Source of the DNA: Paenibacillus periandrae
Lineage (GTDB): Bacteria; Bacillota; Bacilli; Paenibacillales; NBRC-103111
Direction of reading: 5' to 3'
DNA: 64,000 nucleotides
Assembly: GCF_022458865.1 (NCBI RefSeq)
Contig: NZ_JAJNMU010000007.1
Location: 1 to 64,000 of the forward strand
Below the pieces are notes generated by a model. It saw nothing but the letters and a program-made list of their open reading frames with translations. It did no database searches and had not been told where the DNA came from. Positions 35,483 to 43,382 of the stretch are shown piece by piece. The position numbers and the translations under genes are program-made. Positions within the stretch are counted from its first letter, which is position 1, and every line of letters starts with the position of its first letter.

Positions 35483-36373
35483 CTAGCAAAGCTCTTTGAA
35501 ATTGATACCTTTGACTGTATCCTGAAATAAGCTGTGCCATTGCAGGCCTTCTCCATTCAGTGAAATCAGGTTGGTGCGAAGTGATAGGCTGCTTAAGGTC
35601 GGAAGCTCTATCGGCACCAGCAGGTTATCCCGAACTTCCTTTTGAACACACAGCTTCGGCAAAAAGCTGATACCGACACCTTTTAACACCAGTTTTTTCG
35701 CTGTTTCCAGATTATCGATATGATACACAATGTTTGGCGGAAGATGCAGCGACTCGAACAGCCTGTGAATCTTAATCCAGTCAAGTGAACCGCATTCAAA
35801 AAAAACCATTGGCTCGTTAACAACATCCTCCACTGTAACATTGTCCATCCTTGCAAAGGCATGATCTTGACGAACAAACAAACATATAGGATCATCAAAA
35901 AATTTAATAGAATGGATATGCGGATGCGTAATATTACGAATAAGTCCCAGGTCAATTTCCTTGCTAAGCAGTTTGTCCAATAAAGCTTCAGACGGAGCGG
36001 TGGTCAGTTTAATTTGCACATCCGGCATTCGCTCTTTCAGCACAGGGAGGATCTCGGGAATCAAATAATTCGCAACCGATACGGTGCAACCAATCCGCAA
36101 CTCATCAAGCGATGCACTCTTTTGCTGCAGCTGCTGCTTGCCTTTTTTATAAGATTGCAAGATTTGTTGGGCGTACGGCAAAAACTGCTTTCCCTTATCT
36201 GTTAAAGTGAATTGTTTGCCTTCTCTTTCAAAAAGCAGAGCATTTAACTCCCTTTCCAAGGATTGAATTCGGGCGGAAATCGAAGGTTGAGATAAAAACA
36301 AGGCGTCAGCGGCTTTGTTAAAGCTGTTGAAATGGATTACATAGACAAAAGCTTCCAAATTATCGATATTCAT
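35483..36373 (-). CDS. LysR family transcriptional regulator
   Basis: About 296 residues from ATG 36373, nine bases after AAAGGGG; the longer frame to 36451 has no ribosome site. The N-terminal HTH (1-60) contains FNKAADALFLSQPSISARIQSLE, and the effector domain follows (about 90-290). It is directly upstream of, and same strand as, the three-monooxygenase operon, and probably activates it. In B. subtilis the analogous operon is controlled by a LysR protein (YtlI). The effector (for example O-acetylserine) is only a guess. Confidence 0.85.
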   Translation of the reverse strand: MNIDNLEAFVYVIHFNSFNKAADALFLSQPSISARIQSLERELNALLFEREGKQFTLTDKGKQFLPYAQQILQSYKKGKQQLQQKSASLDELRIGCTVSVANYLIPEILPVLKERMPDVQIKLTTAPSEALLDKLLSKEIDLGLIRNITHPHIHSIKFFDDPICLFVRQDHAFARMDNVTVEDVVNEPMVFFECGSLDWIKIHRLFESLHLPPNIVYHIDNLETAKKLVLKGVGISFLPKLCVQKEVRDNLLVPIELPTLSSLSLRTNLISLNGEGLQWHSLFQDTVKGINFKELC

Positions 36374-36595
36374 AACATTGTCCCCTTTCTTATAACCCAG
36401 TCTATACAGAGGTCTTCCCCCAAAAATAAACAGAGATACATCCACCTCCAATAGAGGAATGATGCATCTCCAGTTATTTCATTATAAAATAACTAATCCG
36501 ATATGTTTAGTGTATTTTAAATATAGATTACCTTATCTGTTATGTCAATGCAGTATTTCACACCATTATCGTAAACCTGCATCCAATTAAAGTAC

Positions 36596-36637
36596 AAAAA
36601 AACAAGCTGATTCCGATTAAATATCGGAGCCAGCTTG
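36596..36637 (-). terminator. Terminator after mdh
   Basis: CAAGCTG (36603-36609) pairs with CAGCTTG (36631-36637), with an inner CCGAT/ATCGG stem, followed on the minus strand by seven Ts. It ends the citZ-icd-mdh direction of transcription. Confidence 0.9.
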
Positions 36638-36669
36638 CTGTGTAAAGCGTTATTCATCATCCATGAAAA

Positions 36670-37611
36670 TTAAGCAGATACCACTTTGATTACATTACGA
36701 ACGGAATCTGCGGATTTATCAAGAGCTGTCTTTTCTTCAGGCAGAAGCTCTAATTCGAAAATCTTCTCGATTCCATCGCCGCCCAACAAGGTTGGTACGC
36801 CCATGAACAGGTTATCATAGCCATATTCGCCTTGCAGCAAGGCGATAGCAGGAATGATCCGTTTTTTGTCCTTGATGATCGCTTCAGCCATTTGAACCAG
36901 GGAAGCTGCTGGTGCATAGTACGCGCTGCCGTTACCCAACAGGTTCACGATCTCACCGCCGCCTGTACGTGTACGCTGTACAATAGCTTCAATACGATCA
37001 GCCGGAATCAGCTTCTCGATTGGAATGCCGCCAACATTGGAGTAACGAACCAAAGGTACCATATCGTCGCCATGGCCGCCCAATACGAAGCCGCGAACAT
37101 CTTCAACCGATACATTCAATTCCTGTGCGATAAATGTGCAATAACGGGCTGTATCCAGTACACCGGATTGACCAATTACACGGTTTTTCGGGAAGCCCAA
37201 AGCCTCGTAAGCTACATAAGTCATAGCATCAACCGGGTTGCTCAAAATGATCACGATGGAGTTAGGACTCGTTCTTTTTACATTCTCACAAACGGATCTT
37301 ACGATACCTGCGTTGGTGTTAACGAGATCATCACGGCTCATGCCTGGCTTGCGCGCAATACCCGCTGTGATGATTACGATATCGGAATTAGCTGTATCGT
37401 CATAGTTGGAAGTACCTACGATGTTGCTGTCAAAGCCTTGAACCGGAGAAGCTTCCAGCATATCCAATGCTTTACCCTTTGTCGGGTTTTCCAATTGCGG
37501 GATGTCCAGCAGAACGACGTCTCCCAGTTCTTTCTGTGCTGCCAAGAATGCAGTTGTTGCCCCTGTGAAACCTGCGCCTACAACGGTAATTTTTTTACGT
37601 TGAATTGCCAT
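36670..37611 (-). CDS. mdh: Malate dehydrogenase
   Basis: A 313-residue NAD-dependent malate dehydrogenase (LDH-like Bacillus type), converting malate to oxaloacetate. NAD loop [11 protein letters not shown] (11-21), active-site region [20 protein letters not shown], catalytic histidine in [17 protein letters not shown]. Length matches B. subtilis Mdh (312). ATG 37611 follows AGGAGG. Last of citZ-icd-mdh, but separated from icd by about 840 bases of structured non-coding DNA, so it may have its own promoter. Confidence 0.96.
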   Translation of the reverse strand: MAIQRKKITVVGAGFTGATTAFLAAQKELGDVVLLDIPQLENPTKGKALDMLEASPVQGFDSNIVGTSNYDDTANSDIVIITAGIARKPGMSRDDLVNTNAGIVRSVCENVKRTSPNSIVIILSNPVDAMTYVAYEALGFPKNRVIGQSGVLDTARYCTFIAQELNVSVEDVRGFVLGGHGDDMVPLVRYSNVGGIPIEKLIPADRIEAIVQRTRTGGGEIVNLLGNGSAYYAPAASLVQMAEAIIKDKKRIIPAIALLQGEYGYDNLFMGVPTLLGGDGIEKIFELELLPEEKTALDKSADSVRNVIKVVSA

Positions 37612-37715
37612 AATAGTTAGCCTCCTGAAATGGTTTATTTGGGAGTGCGAGGTTAAAGATTCTCTATTACAGATTAAAAATTAAAGGCATAGTATCCAAA
37701 AGTGGGCTTTCAGGA

Positions 37716-37823
37716 TTAGGGATGTGCCTCCGGCCGCTGTTGAAACTGTGTTCCTGTAATTAGATTAAGCGGTGGGAACACAGTTTCAAAGGCGGCGCGT
37801 AAACTCTACGGCACAATCCCTAA
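37716..37823. repeat. 108-bp imperfect palindrome in the icd-mdh gap
   Basis: TTAGGGATGTGCC (37716-37728) at one end faces GGCACAATCCCTAA (37810-37823) at the other. Nested inside, TTGAAACTGTGTTCC (37740-37754) faces GGAACACAGTTTCAA (37775-37789), 15 bp without a mismatch, flanked by GCCGC/GCGGC. It has no ORF. It could be a mobile MITE-like element or a long RNA hairpin before mdh. Confidence 0.7.
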
Positions 37824-38091
37824 CTCCTTATCGCACGATTTGGAGTCAAGTCAAGTTCACAAGCACAATCAACCTTTTCACTCGTTGAGTGTAGAAAGAT
37901 TCGCCTCAATTGGACCCGAGGCGTAACAAGGTCTGGAGCCGCTAAAAGCAAAGCAAGATCTAGAACCAAATACTGAGCAATTACAAGCCCAAGATCAAGA
38001 ACAGTCCAAGAACAGTCCCAAGATGGTTCAAGCAAGCTCAAGCACCTAAAAGCTACACACATCAATTCTGTAGGAGCATGAAATGGAAGTA

Positions 38092-38328
38092 CGTCAATGC
38101 GATGCTTCGCAAAGCTGAAGCTCTCATTGACGAACGTGTTTCACAGCTAAACTACCTTCAAGAAGCCGCGGCGCTTGGAAGCGTGTCTGTGGGATGCTTT
38201 GCGGCAGCAAAGCCACCACAGACGGTCGCGTTCCCAACACCTTAACTAACTCACAACGCTATCCCGCATGATAGCGAGTCAGCAGCAAGCTTCGTGTAAC
38301 GAATCTTGCTGCTGACAGTCGCGTTCCA
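38092..38328. repeat. Tandem array of three hairpins with ~93-base period
   Basis: Three stem-loops start at 38092, 38185 and 38278. Arms: CGTCAATG/CATTGACG (38092-38132), GTCTGTGG/CCACAGAC (38185-38223) and GTCAGCAGCAAG/CTTGCTGCTGAC (38278-38316). The first two have a second inner stem (GCTTC/GAAGC, GCTTTGC/GCAAAGC). The second and third are followed by the same tag GTCGCGTTCC, the first by a looser AACGTGTTTC. Smaller hairpins (AAGC...GCTT near 38163-38176; CGCTATC/GATAGCG 38257-38276) sit between them. Arm sequences differ but pairing is kept. No coding frame. Confidence 0.7.
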
Positions 38329-38394
38329 TGTACCCCAGCCACTCTAGAACACCCAATCTCCGAGATCACTCGCAGAAAGATGCTCTATCGTCGT

Positions 38395-38432
38395 CCAGGG
38401 GGCGAAACCCCTGGGGTCCCCCTTACAAAGGG
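38395..38432 (-). repeat. Two GC-rich hairpins just after icd
   Basis: CCAGGGG/CCCCTGG (about 38395-38414) and CCCCC TTACAAA GGGGG (38418-38434 region) lie 20 to 60 bases after the icd stop. They look like terminator or processing hairpins but lack a T run. Similar CCCCC/GGGGG intergenic motifs occur as dispersed repeats in other genomes. Confidence 0.5.
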
Positions 38433-38454
38433 GGATTTAGGGGGATGTCTCCTC

Positions 38455-39753
38455 TTAGGCCATATGTTTAATGATTTCGTTAGCGAACTCGGAGCATTTC
38501 ACTTCAGTTGCGCCTTCCATCAAACGCGCGAAGTCATAAGTAACGGTTTTGTTGTGAATCGAAGTTTCCATACCTTTGTAGATCAGCTCAGCTGCTTCCA
38601 ACCAGCCCAAGTGCTCAAGCATCATAACGCCGGACAAAATAACGGAACCTGGGTTAACAACGTCCAAACCAGCATATTTAGGAGCTGTACCATGAGTCGC
38701 TTCAAAGATAGCATGCCCAGTTACATAGTTGATATTAGCTCCTGGAGCGATACCGATTCCGCCTACTTGTGCTGCCAAAGCATCGGACAGGTAGTCACCG
38801 TTCAGGTTCAATGTTGCGATAACGTCAAAATCAGTAGGACGCGTCAATACTTGTTGAAGAGCGATGTCAGCGATAGCATCCTTAACGATGATTTTGCCAG
38901 CAGCTTCTGCTTCTTTTTGCGCCTGGTTAGCAGCGTCTGTGCCTTTTTCAGCTTTAATTCTGTCGTATTGATTCCATGTGAAGGTTTGATCGCCGAATTC
39001 TTTTTCAGCCAGCTCATAACCCCAGTTTTTGAACGCGCCTTCTGTATATTTCATGATGTTGCCTTTGTGTACCAATGTCAAAGTTTTACGTTTGTGTTTG
39101 ATTGCGTACTCGATAGCGCCGCGCACCAAACGCTCTGTACCTTCAGAGGAAACAGGTTTTACGCCGATACCCGAAGTTTCAGGGAAACGAATTTTGTTAA
39201 CACCCATTTCTTTTTGCAGAAACTCAATAACCTTTTTAACTTCTGCAGAACCGGATTCCCACTCGATGCCTGCATAAATATCCTCAGTGTTTTCACGGAA
39301 AATAACCATATCTACCAGCTCAGGACGTTTTACAGGAGAAGGAACCCCATTAAAATAACGAACAGGACGGGAGCATACATACAAGTCCAGCTCTTGACGA
39401 AGAGCAACGTTCAAAGAACGGATACCGCCGCCAACCGGAGTCGTTAATGGCCCTTTAATAGCCACTATGTATTCACGAATTGCTGTTAAAGTATCATTTG
39501 GCAACCAGTTTTCGAATTTATCAAATGCTTTTTGACCAGCAAATACTTCATACCAAGCGATTTTTTTCTCGCCATTGTAGGCTTTCTCAACTGCAGCGTC
39601 CAGTACGCGCTTGGAAGCAGCCCAAATGTCAGGACCTGTGCCGTCGCCTTCGATGAAAGGGATAATCGGGTTGTTCGGTACATTCAGAACTCCATCAACG
39701 ATACTAATTTTTTCGCCTTCAGTTGGTAGTGCGTATTTTTCGAATTTAGCCAT
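38455..39753 (-). CDS. icd: Isocitrate dehydrogenase (NADP)
   Basis: A 432-residue NADP-dependent isocitrate dehydrogenase that makes 2-oxoglutarate and CO2. Motifs: [12 protein letters not shown] (nucleotide/substrate region), the substrate-binding [13 protein letters not shown] (around residue 113), [10 protein letters not shown], and the C-terminal NADP site [30 protein letters not shown]. Length fits the Bacillus/E. coli dimeric type. ATG 39753 follows AAGGAGG. Downstream of citZ by 140 bases. Confidence 0.96.
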   Translation of the reverse strand: MAKFEKYALPTEGEKISIVDGVLNVPNNPIIPFIEGDGTGPDIWAASKRVLDAAVEKAYNGEKKIAWYEVFAGQKAFDKFENWLPNDTLTAIREYIVAIKGPLTTPVGGGIRSLNVALRQELDLYVCSRPVRYFNGVPSPVKRPELVDMVIFRENTEDIYAGIEWESGSAEVKKVIEFLQKEMGVNKIRFPETSGIGVKPVSSEGTERLVRGAIEYAIKHKRKTLTLVHKGNIMKYTEGAFKNWGYELAEKEFGDQTFTWNQYDRIKAEKGTDAANQAQKEAEAAGKIIVKDAIADIALQQVLTRPTDFDVIATLNLNGDYLSDALAAQVGGIGIAPGANINYVTGHAIFEATHGTAPKYAGLDVVNPGSVILSGVMMLEHLGWLEAAELIYKGMETSIHNKTVTYDFARLMEGATEVKCSEFANEIIKHMA

Positions 39754-39893
39754 GAGTATTAGTTCCTCCTTAGAATAGGTGCATAATTACACAAAATTGA
39801 ACGGGAGCTACTGCGCTTGTCCGGATTCATACGAATGGGACAAAACCCGCAATAACAACCCGTTGATTGCAAGCAATCCGGTTGATTAAAAGA

Positions 39894-41006
39894 TTAACGA
39901 TTTTCGATTGGAATATACTTTTGGTTCACAGGACCATTGTATTCAGCACGTGGACGGATCAATCGATTATTCTCGTATTGCTCCAAAATGTGCGCTGTCC
40001 AACCGGATGCACGGCTGATCGCAAAGATCGGTGTAAACAAGTCGCGCGGAATTTCCAGGGAAGTGTATACAGATGCTGAGTAAAAATCAACATTCGGCTT
40101 CAAGCCCTTTTCTCCTGTGACAATGTCCTCGATCTTGATCGACATTTCGTACCACTTCAGGTTACCGGTAATTTTGCCCAGCTCCTGAGACATTTTTTGC
40201 AAATGCTTGGCACGTGGGTCGCCATTTTTGTAAACACGATGTCCAAAGCCCATGATCTTTTGCTTGCTGTTCAGCTTGTCATGAACATAGCTGTCTACGT
40301 TGTCAAGTGAATCAATGTCTTCGAGCATCGCCATTACAGCTTCGTTCGCACCACCATGAAGTGGACCCTTCAATGCACCGATTGCTGAAGTCACACCGGA
40401 ATAAATATCCGATAAGGTCGCAACAGTAACACGTGCGGCAAAAGTTGAAGCGTTCAATTCATGATCAGCATGAAGAACCAACGCTGTGTCCAAGGCCTGA
40501 ATGGCTACTTTATCTGGATCTGTGCCAATCAGCATGTACAAAAAGCTTTCCGCGATGGATTGGCTCTGTTTAGGGGCAACAGGCTCCTTGCCTTCACGAA
40601 TACGAGCAAAAGCAGCGATGATTGTCGGAATTTGCGCCTGCAGCTTGATGGCTTTACGCAAATTCGACTCTGGTGACATATCGTTGGCTTCTTCATCGTA
40701 CAAAGCCAAACAGGAAACCGCTGAACGAAGTGCTGCCATCGAATTGGCTTCCTTCGGATAAAGTTTCAATTGCTCGATAACCTGAGCAGGAATGGGTGCA
40801 AACTTATTAAAATCTGCGATTAATTGCGTTAACTCGGAAGCATTGGGTAATTTACCGTACCAGAGCAAATACGCAACCTCTTCAAATGTAGCATTCTCGG
40901 CCAAATCATCGATATCGATCCCCCGATAAGTAAGGACACCATCAATGATGGAGCTGATTGAGGATGTTGTTGCGACAATACCTTCCAAACCTTTGGTAGC
41001 AGTCAA
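39894..41006 (-). CDS. citZ: Citrate synthase
   Basis: A 370-residue Gram-positive type citrate synthase, condensing oxaloacetate and acetyl-CoA. Motifs: GPLHGGANEAV and the catalytic-histidine region GFGHRVYKNGDPRA; LHADHELNAS precedes. The start is a TTG (41006), six bases after AAAGGAGA. First gene of citZ-icd-mdh, with a palindrome over its promoter. It would be subject to carbon/citrate control (CcpA, CcpC) by analogy. Confidence 0.95.
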   Translation of the reverse strand: MTATKGLEGIVATTSSISSIIDGVLTYRGIDIDDLAENATFEEVAYLLWYGKLPNASELTQLIADFNKFAPIPAQVIEQLKLYPKEANSMAALRSAVSCLALYDEEANDMSPESNLRKAIKLQAQIPTIIAAFARIREGKEPVAPKQSQSIAESFLYMLIGTDPDKVAIQALDTALVLHADHELNASTFAARVTVATLSDIYSGVTSAIGALKGPLHGGANEAVMAMLEDIDSLDNVDSYVHDKLNSKQKIMGFGHRVYKNGDPRAKHLQKMSQELGKITGNLKWYEMSIKIEDIVTGEKGLKPNVDFYSASVYTSLEIPRDLFTPIFAISRASGWTAHILEQYENNRLIRPRAEYNGPVNQKYIPIENR

Positions 41007-41049
41007 AGCAATCTCTCCTTTACGTTCAATTCAAAAACCTATACATAAC

Positions 41050-41067
41050 GATATAGATAACTATATC
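41050..41067. promoter_or_regulatory. Palindromic operator at the citZ promoter
   Basis: GATATAG-ATAA-CTATATC is a perfect 7-bp-arm inverted repeat. On the minus strand it overlaps a TATAGT -10 box, with TTGCAA about 19 bases upstream as -35. Repeated GTTAT steps flank it. CcpC (LysR type, ATAA-N7-TTAT) regulates citZ in Bacillus; this element is near but not identical to that consensus. Confidence 0.55.
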
Positions 41068-41230
41068 ACATAACACATATCCTATTGCAACTTGAGCGCA
41101 GGATGGCCATTCTCATCAATCTTACTATTCTACTATAAATGATTTACCAAACAAAGTGAACAAATACAGACATAAAAGTTCATTATCAGCACCATAAACA
41201 TAAGCTATCTCTCGATAGCAGATAAACCAA

Positions 41231-41260
41231 GAAGCCCCGGGCAGCAGCGCCGGAGCTTTC
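41231..41260 (-). terminator. Hairpin after the DNA ligase gene
   Basis: On the minus strand AAGCTCCGG...CCCGGGGCTT forms a GC-rich stem right after the ligase stop codon; the T tail is weak (TTCTTGG). Confidence 0.55.
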
Positions 41261-41262
41261 AT

Positions 41263-42120
41263 TCACACTATAAATTCCACAAAACCTGGTGCTCTCAGCA
41301 TCCGATGACGGGTCCAGCTGCTAAATTGAACCTTAGCCTGAATAAGCGGATCTAAATAAACAAAATTTTGATCCTCTCCGTTCTGCAGCTTCTTGCTGAT
41401 GGCATCAAAGGATTTTTTATGAGACGGACTCACCCCCCGCTCAATGATGCCGACGGGCCGCATTTTCCCATTCTCCTTCACATGGGCAAGCCAGCCAAAT
41501 TCGTCTTTACGATAGCCTGCTATATACACATCCGTATATTGATAATTCATGATCGTCAGCCAATCGTGGGACCGCCGCGACACATAGACGCTGCTTTTTC
41601 GTTTGGCCACAATACCCTCCATCGACTTCTCTACTATCGATTCATATAAGTCCTCTCCGCGCTCTTCAATCTGAGTGACCACACTGAAATAATCATTCGG
41701 TAATAAAACCGATTCCAGAATAGAACGGCGCTTCATCAAGGACAGCTGTCGAAGATCTCGACCTTTGTGGACAAGTATATCCCAGACCACGTAGCTAACC
41801 GGATTTTGATTTCTGAAAGCCTGAATTTTAGTTTTATTAGTTAATTGAAGCCGTTCCTTGACCATATCAAATTGAAATTGCCCAGATTCCGGGTCTCTAT
41901 AGCAGACCTCTCCATCAAGGACCACATCGCCCTCAATCGGGACGTCCCATAGTTCGGGATACTGTGAAGTGCATTCATTGTGATCTTCTGTAAATAAACG
42001 GGTCTCTTCCCCACTCTTTGATAATATCAATCGGTGCCCGTCAATTTTGGGCTCAAATAAATAAGCCTGATCAGAAAAAGGTTTCTCGCGTGAGTTTAAT
42101 AGCATTGGCGCGATATACAT
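41263..42120 (-). CDS. ATP-dependent DNA ligase
   Basis: About 285 residues from ATG 42120, after AGGGTG. Nucleotidyltransferase domain (about 1-185) with the adenylated lysine in EPKIDGHRL (KxDG motif, about residue 25), LDGEVCY, and EGIVAKRKSSVY; the OB-fold domain is at about 190-285. It corresponds to the ligase module of LigD, standing alone. Such single ligases in spore formers are thought to act in repair in spores. No Ku or LigD polymerase gene is next to it, but a spore protein gene is divergent. Confidence 0.9.
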   Translation of the reverse strand: MYIAPMLLNSREKPFSDQAYLFEPKIDGHRLILSKSGEETRLFTEDHNECTSQYPELWDVPIEGDVVLDGEVCYRDPESGQFQFDMVKERLQLTNKTKIQAFRNQNPVSYVVWDILVHKGRDLRQLSLMKRRSILESVLLPNDYFSVVTQIEERGEDLYESIVEKSMEGIVAKRKSSVYVSRRSHDWLTIMNYQYTDVYIAGYRKDEFGWLAHVKENGKMRPVGIIERGVSPSHKKSFDAISKKLQNGEDQNFVYLDPLIQAKVQFSSWTRHRMLRAPGFVEFIV

Positions 42121-42160
42121 TAGCATCACCCTGCTACGATTTTACCATGTCTGATAGGTA

Positions 42161-42191
42161 TGAATAATCAGGGAAATGATGGGGGAATATA
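42161..42191 (+). promoter_or_regulatory. Probable sigma-G promoter of the SASP gene
   Basis: TGAATA (42161-42166), 18-base spacer, GAATATA (42185-42191), close to the forespore sigma-G pattern (GHATR / CATnnTA). SASP genes are classic sigma-G targets. Confidence 0.5.
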
Positions 42192-42223
42192 GGTTTAGTT
42201 GAAAATTAAAAGGAGGACTTATC

Positions 42224-42448
42224 ATGGCAGCAGGTCAATCGAGAAGCAGTAATCAGTTAGTTGTGCAGCAAGCAGCACAGGCATTGGAGCAATTGAAATA
42301 TGAAGTCGCACAAGAGCTTGGTATTCAAATTCCGGCAGACGGTTACTATGGATACATGGCTACTCGTGATACGGGAGCAATCGGCGGACATATGGTTCGA
42401 CGGTTGGTTCAAATCGCAGAGCAGCAAATTTCAGGTAACCGCTTTTAA
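42224..42448 (+). CDS. sspA: Alpha/beta-type small acid-soluble spore protein
   Basis: A 74-residue DNA-binding protein that coats spore DNA and protects it from UV and heat. Both family signatures are present: KYEVAQELGI, the site where germination protease GPR cuts (between E and a hydrophobic residue), and the C-terminal TRDTGAIGGHMVRRLV. ATG follows AAAGGAGG. Own terminator. The gene symbol is generic: several paralogues usually exist. Confidence 0.95.
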   Translation: MAAGQSRSSNQLVVQQAAQALEQLKYEVAQELGIQIPADGYYGYMATRDTGAIGGHMVRRLVQIAEQQISGNRF

Positions 42449-42469
42449 TCGTAGAGCTTACAGTAAATT

Positions 42470-42500
42470 GCCCTCAATCCTTACAAGGAAAGAGGGCTTT
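42470..42500 (+). terminator. Terminator after the SASP gene
   Basis: GCCCTC (42470-42475) pairs with GAGGGC (42492-42497), with an inner CCTT/AAGG, followed by TTTGTT. Confidence 0.75.
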
Positions 42501-42522
42501 GTTATGTGTACATGTTGTTGTT

Positions 42523-43173
42523 CTATTCTCTGGGCAAACCTGAAGCATCCCGCAGGCTGTTGGCAAGCCATGCGTAATAATCTCTTTGCTCCTTCCATGC
42601 CGCTGCTTTATTGCTATCCTGAGCGGCCTTGAGCTGCGCATCGGCAGCGGCCCAAGAAGGCTTTAAAAACGTATTGATCATCGTCAGCGCCACACCTGGA
42701 TCAAGCTTTGGCATATCGTCCTCTACCTCCAAAATATCATAGTTGTCCAGCCGGTTTGCCTGAATGATCTGGATTAATTTTTCCGCGTACTTCGGATCTG
42801 TCGCATAGCGCGCATTTTGCAAACATCCAGCAGCCCCTATATAATCCAGCTCCTTGCAGCGTTCAAAAAAGCCGGACGCCTTGTACCTGCTGTTTGCCAT
42901 CAAAAATTCACTATGATCGATCACAGAGCCTTCCCAAGTATCATAAGTCCGGAAACCGCCAATTATTTTGACAAAATGACCATTGCTATATTCTGTTGTT
43001 ACGAATTCCTGTCCGCTGCCTTTGATCCCAAACAGGTTATTGCCAGGCGCTGCAGCACCCCAACCCGATTCAAGCGCGCCCTGTGCAATCGTAATACTGG
43101 CCAGAATACCGGTACGCCTCTGCTCAGATACAGCCATAGGAGCTAGAAGGTTAATGAAATCCTGTGCCTTCAC
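42523..43173 (-). CDS. Glucosaminidase domain (GH73) protein
   Basis: 216 residues from a GTG start, ten bases after AAAGGAG. The GH73/FlgJ-type lysozyme-fold domain covers about 1-145, with the catalytic glutamate in GALESGWG (about 33-40) and NLFGIKG. The C-terminal 60 residues (DPGVALTMINTFLKPSW...) form a helical extension. It hydrolyses the glycan strand of peptidoglycan. There is no signal peptide, as in phage- or flagellum-associated members, so the export route is unclear. It converges on the SASP gene. Confidence 0.85.
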   Translation of the reverse strand: MKAQDFINLLAPMAVSEQRRTGILASITIAQGALESGWGAAAPGNNLFGIKGSGQEFVTTEYSNGHFVKIIGGFRTYDTWEGSVIDHSEFLMANSRYKASGFFERCKELDYIGAAGCLQNARYATDPKYAEKLIQIIQANRLDNYDILEVEDDMPKLDPGVALTMINTFLKPSWAAADAQLKAAQDSNKAAAWKEQRDYYAWLANSLRDASGLPRE

Positions 43174-43382
43174 CTCGCATCATCTCCTTTGTACAGCATA
43201 TTCAGCTTGTACCTGCTTGATTGTGTAACAGCCCTGAGCGCCATTGTCCTCCATACCAATTCTGCTTTTCTTCAGGAGGTTCCGTTGTTTAGCCTAGGCC
43301 AGGTTCTTAAAAAACTTGCGCTGAGGGCAAACGATGGTAAAATGAACTTGTTTGCAATACTAAAATGTCATGGGGGCTCATC

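Noticed and set aside
37820..38065. 81-codon minus-strand ORF in the icd-mdh gap
   Set aside because: No ribosome site, odd composition, and it overlaps the palindrome edge; looks like chance.
38092..38328. CRISPR array
   Set aside because: Period is regular but only three units, repeats are not identical, they are palindromic hairpins with variable arms, and no cas genes are present.
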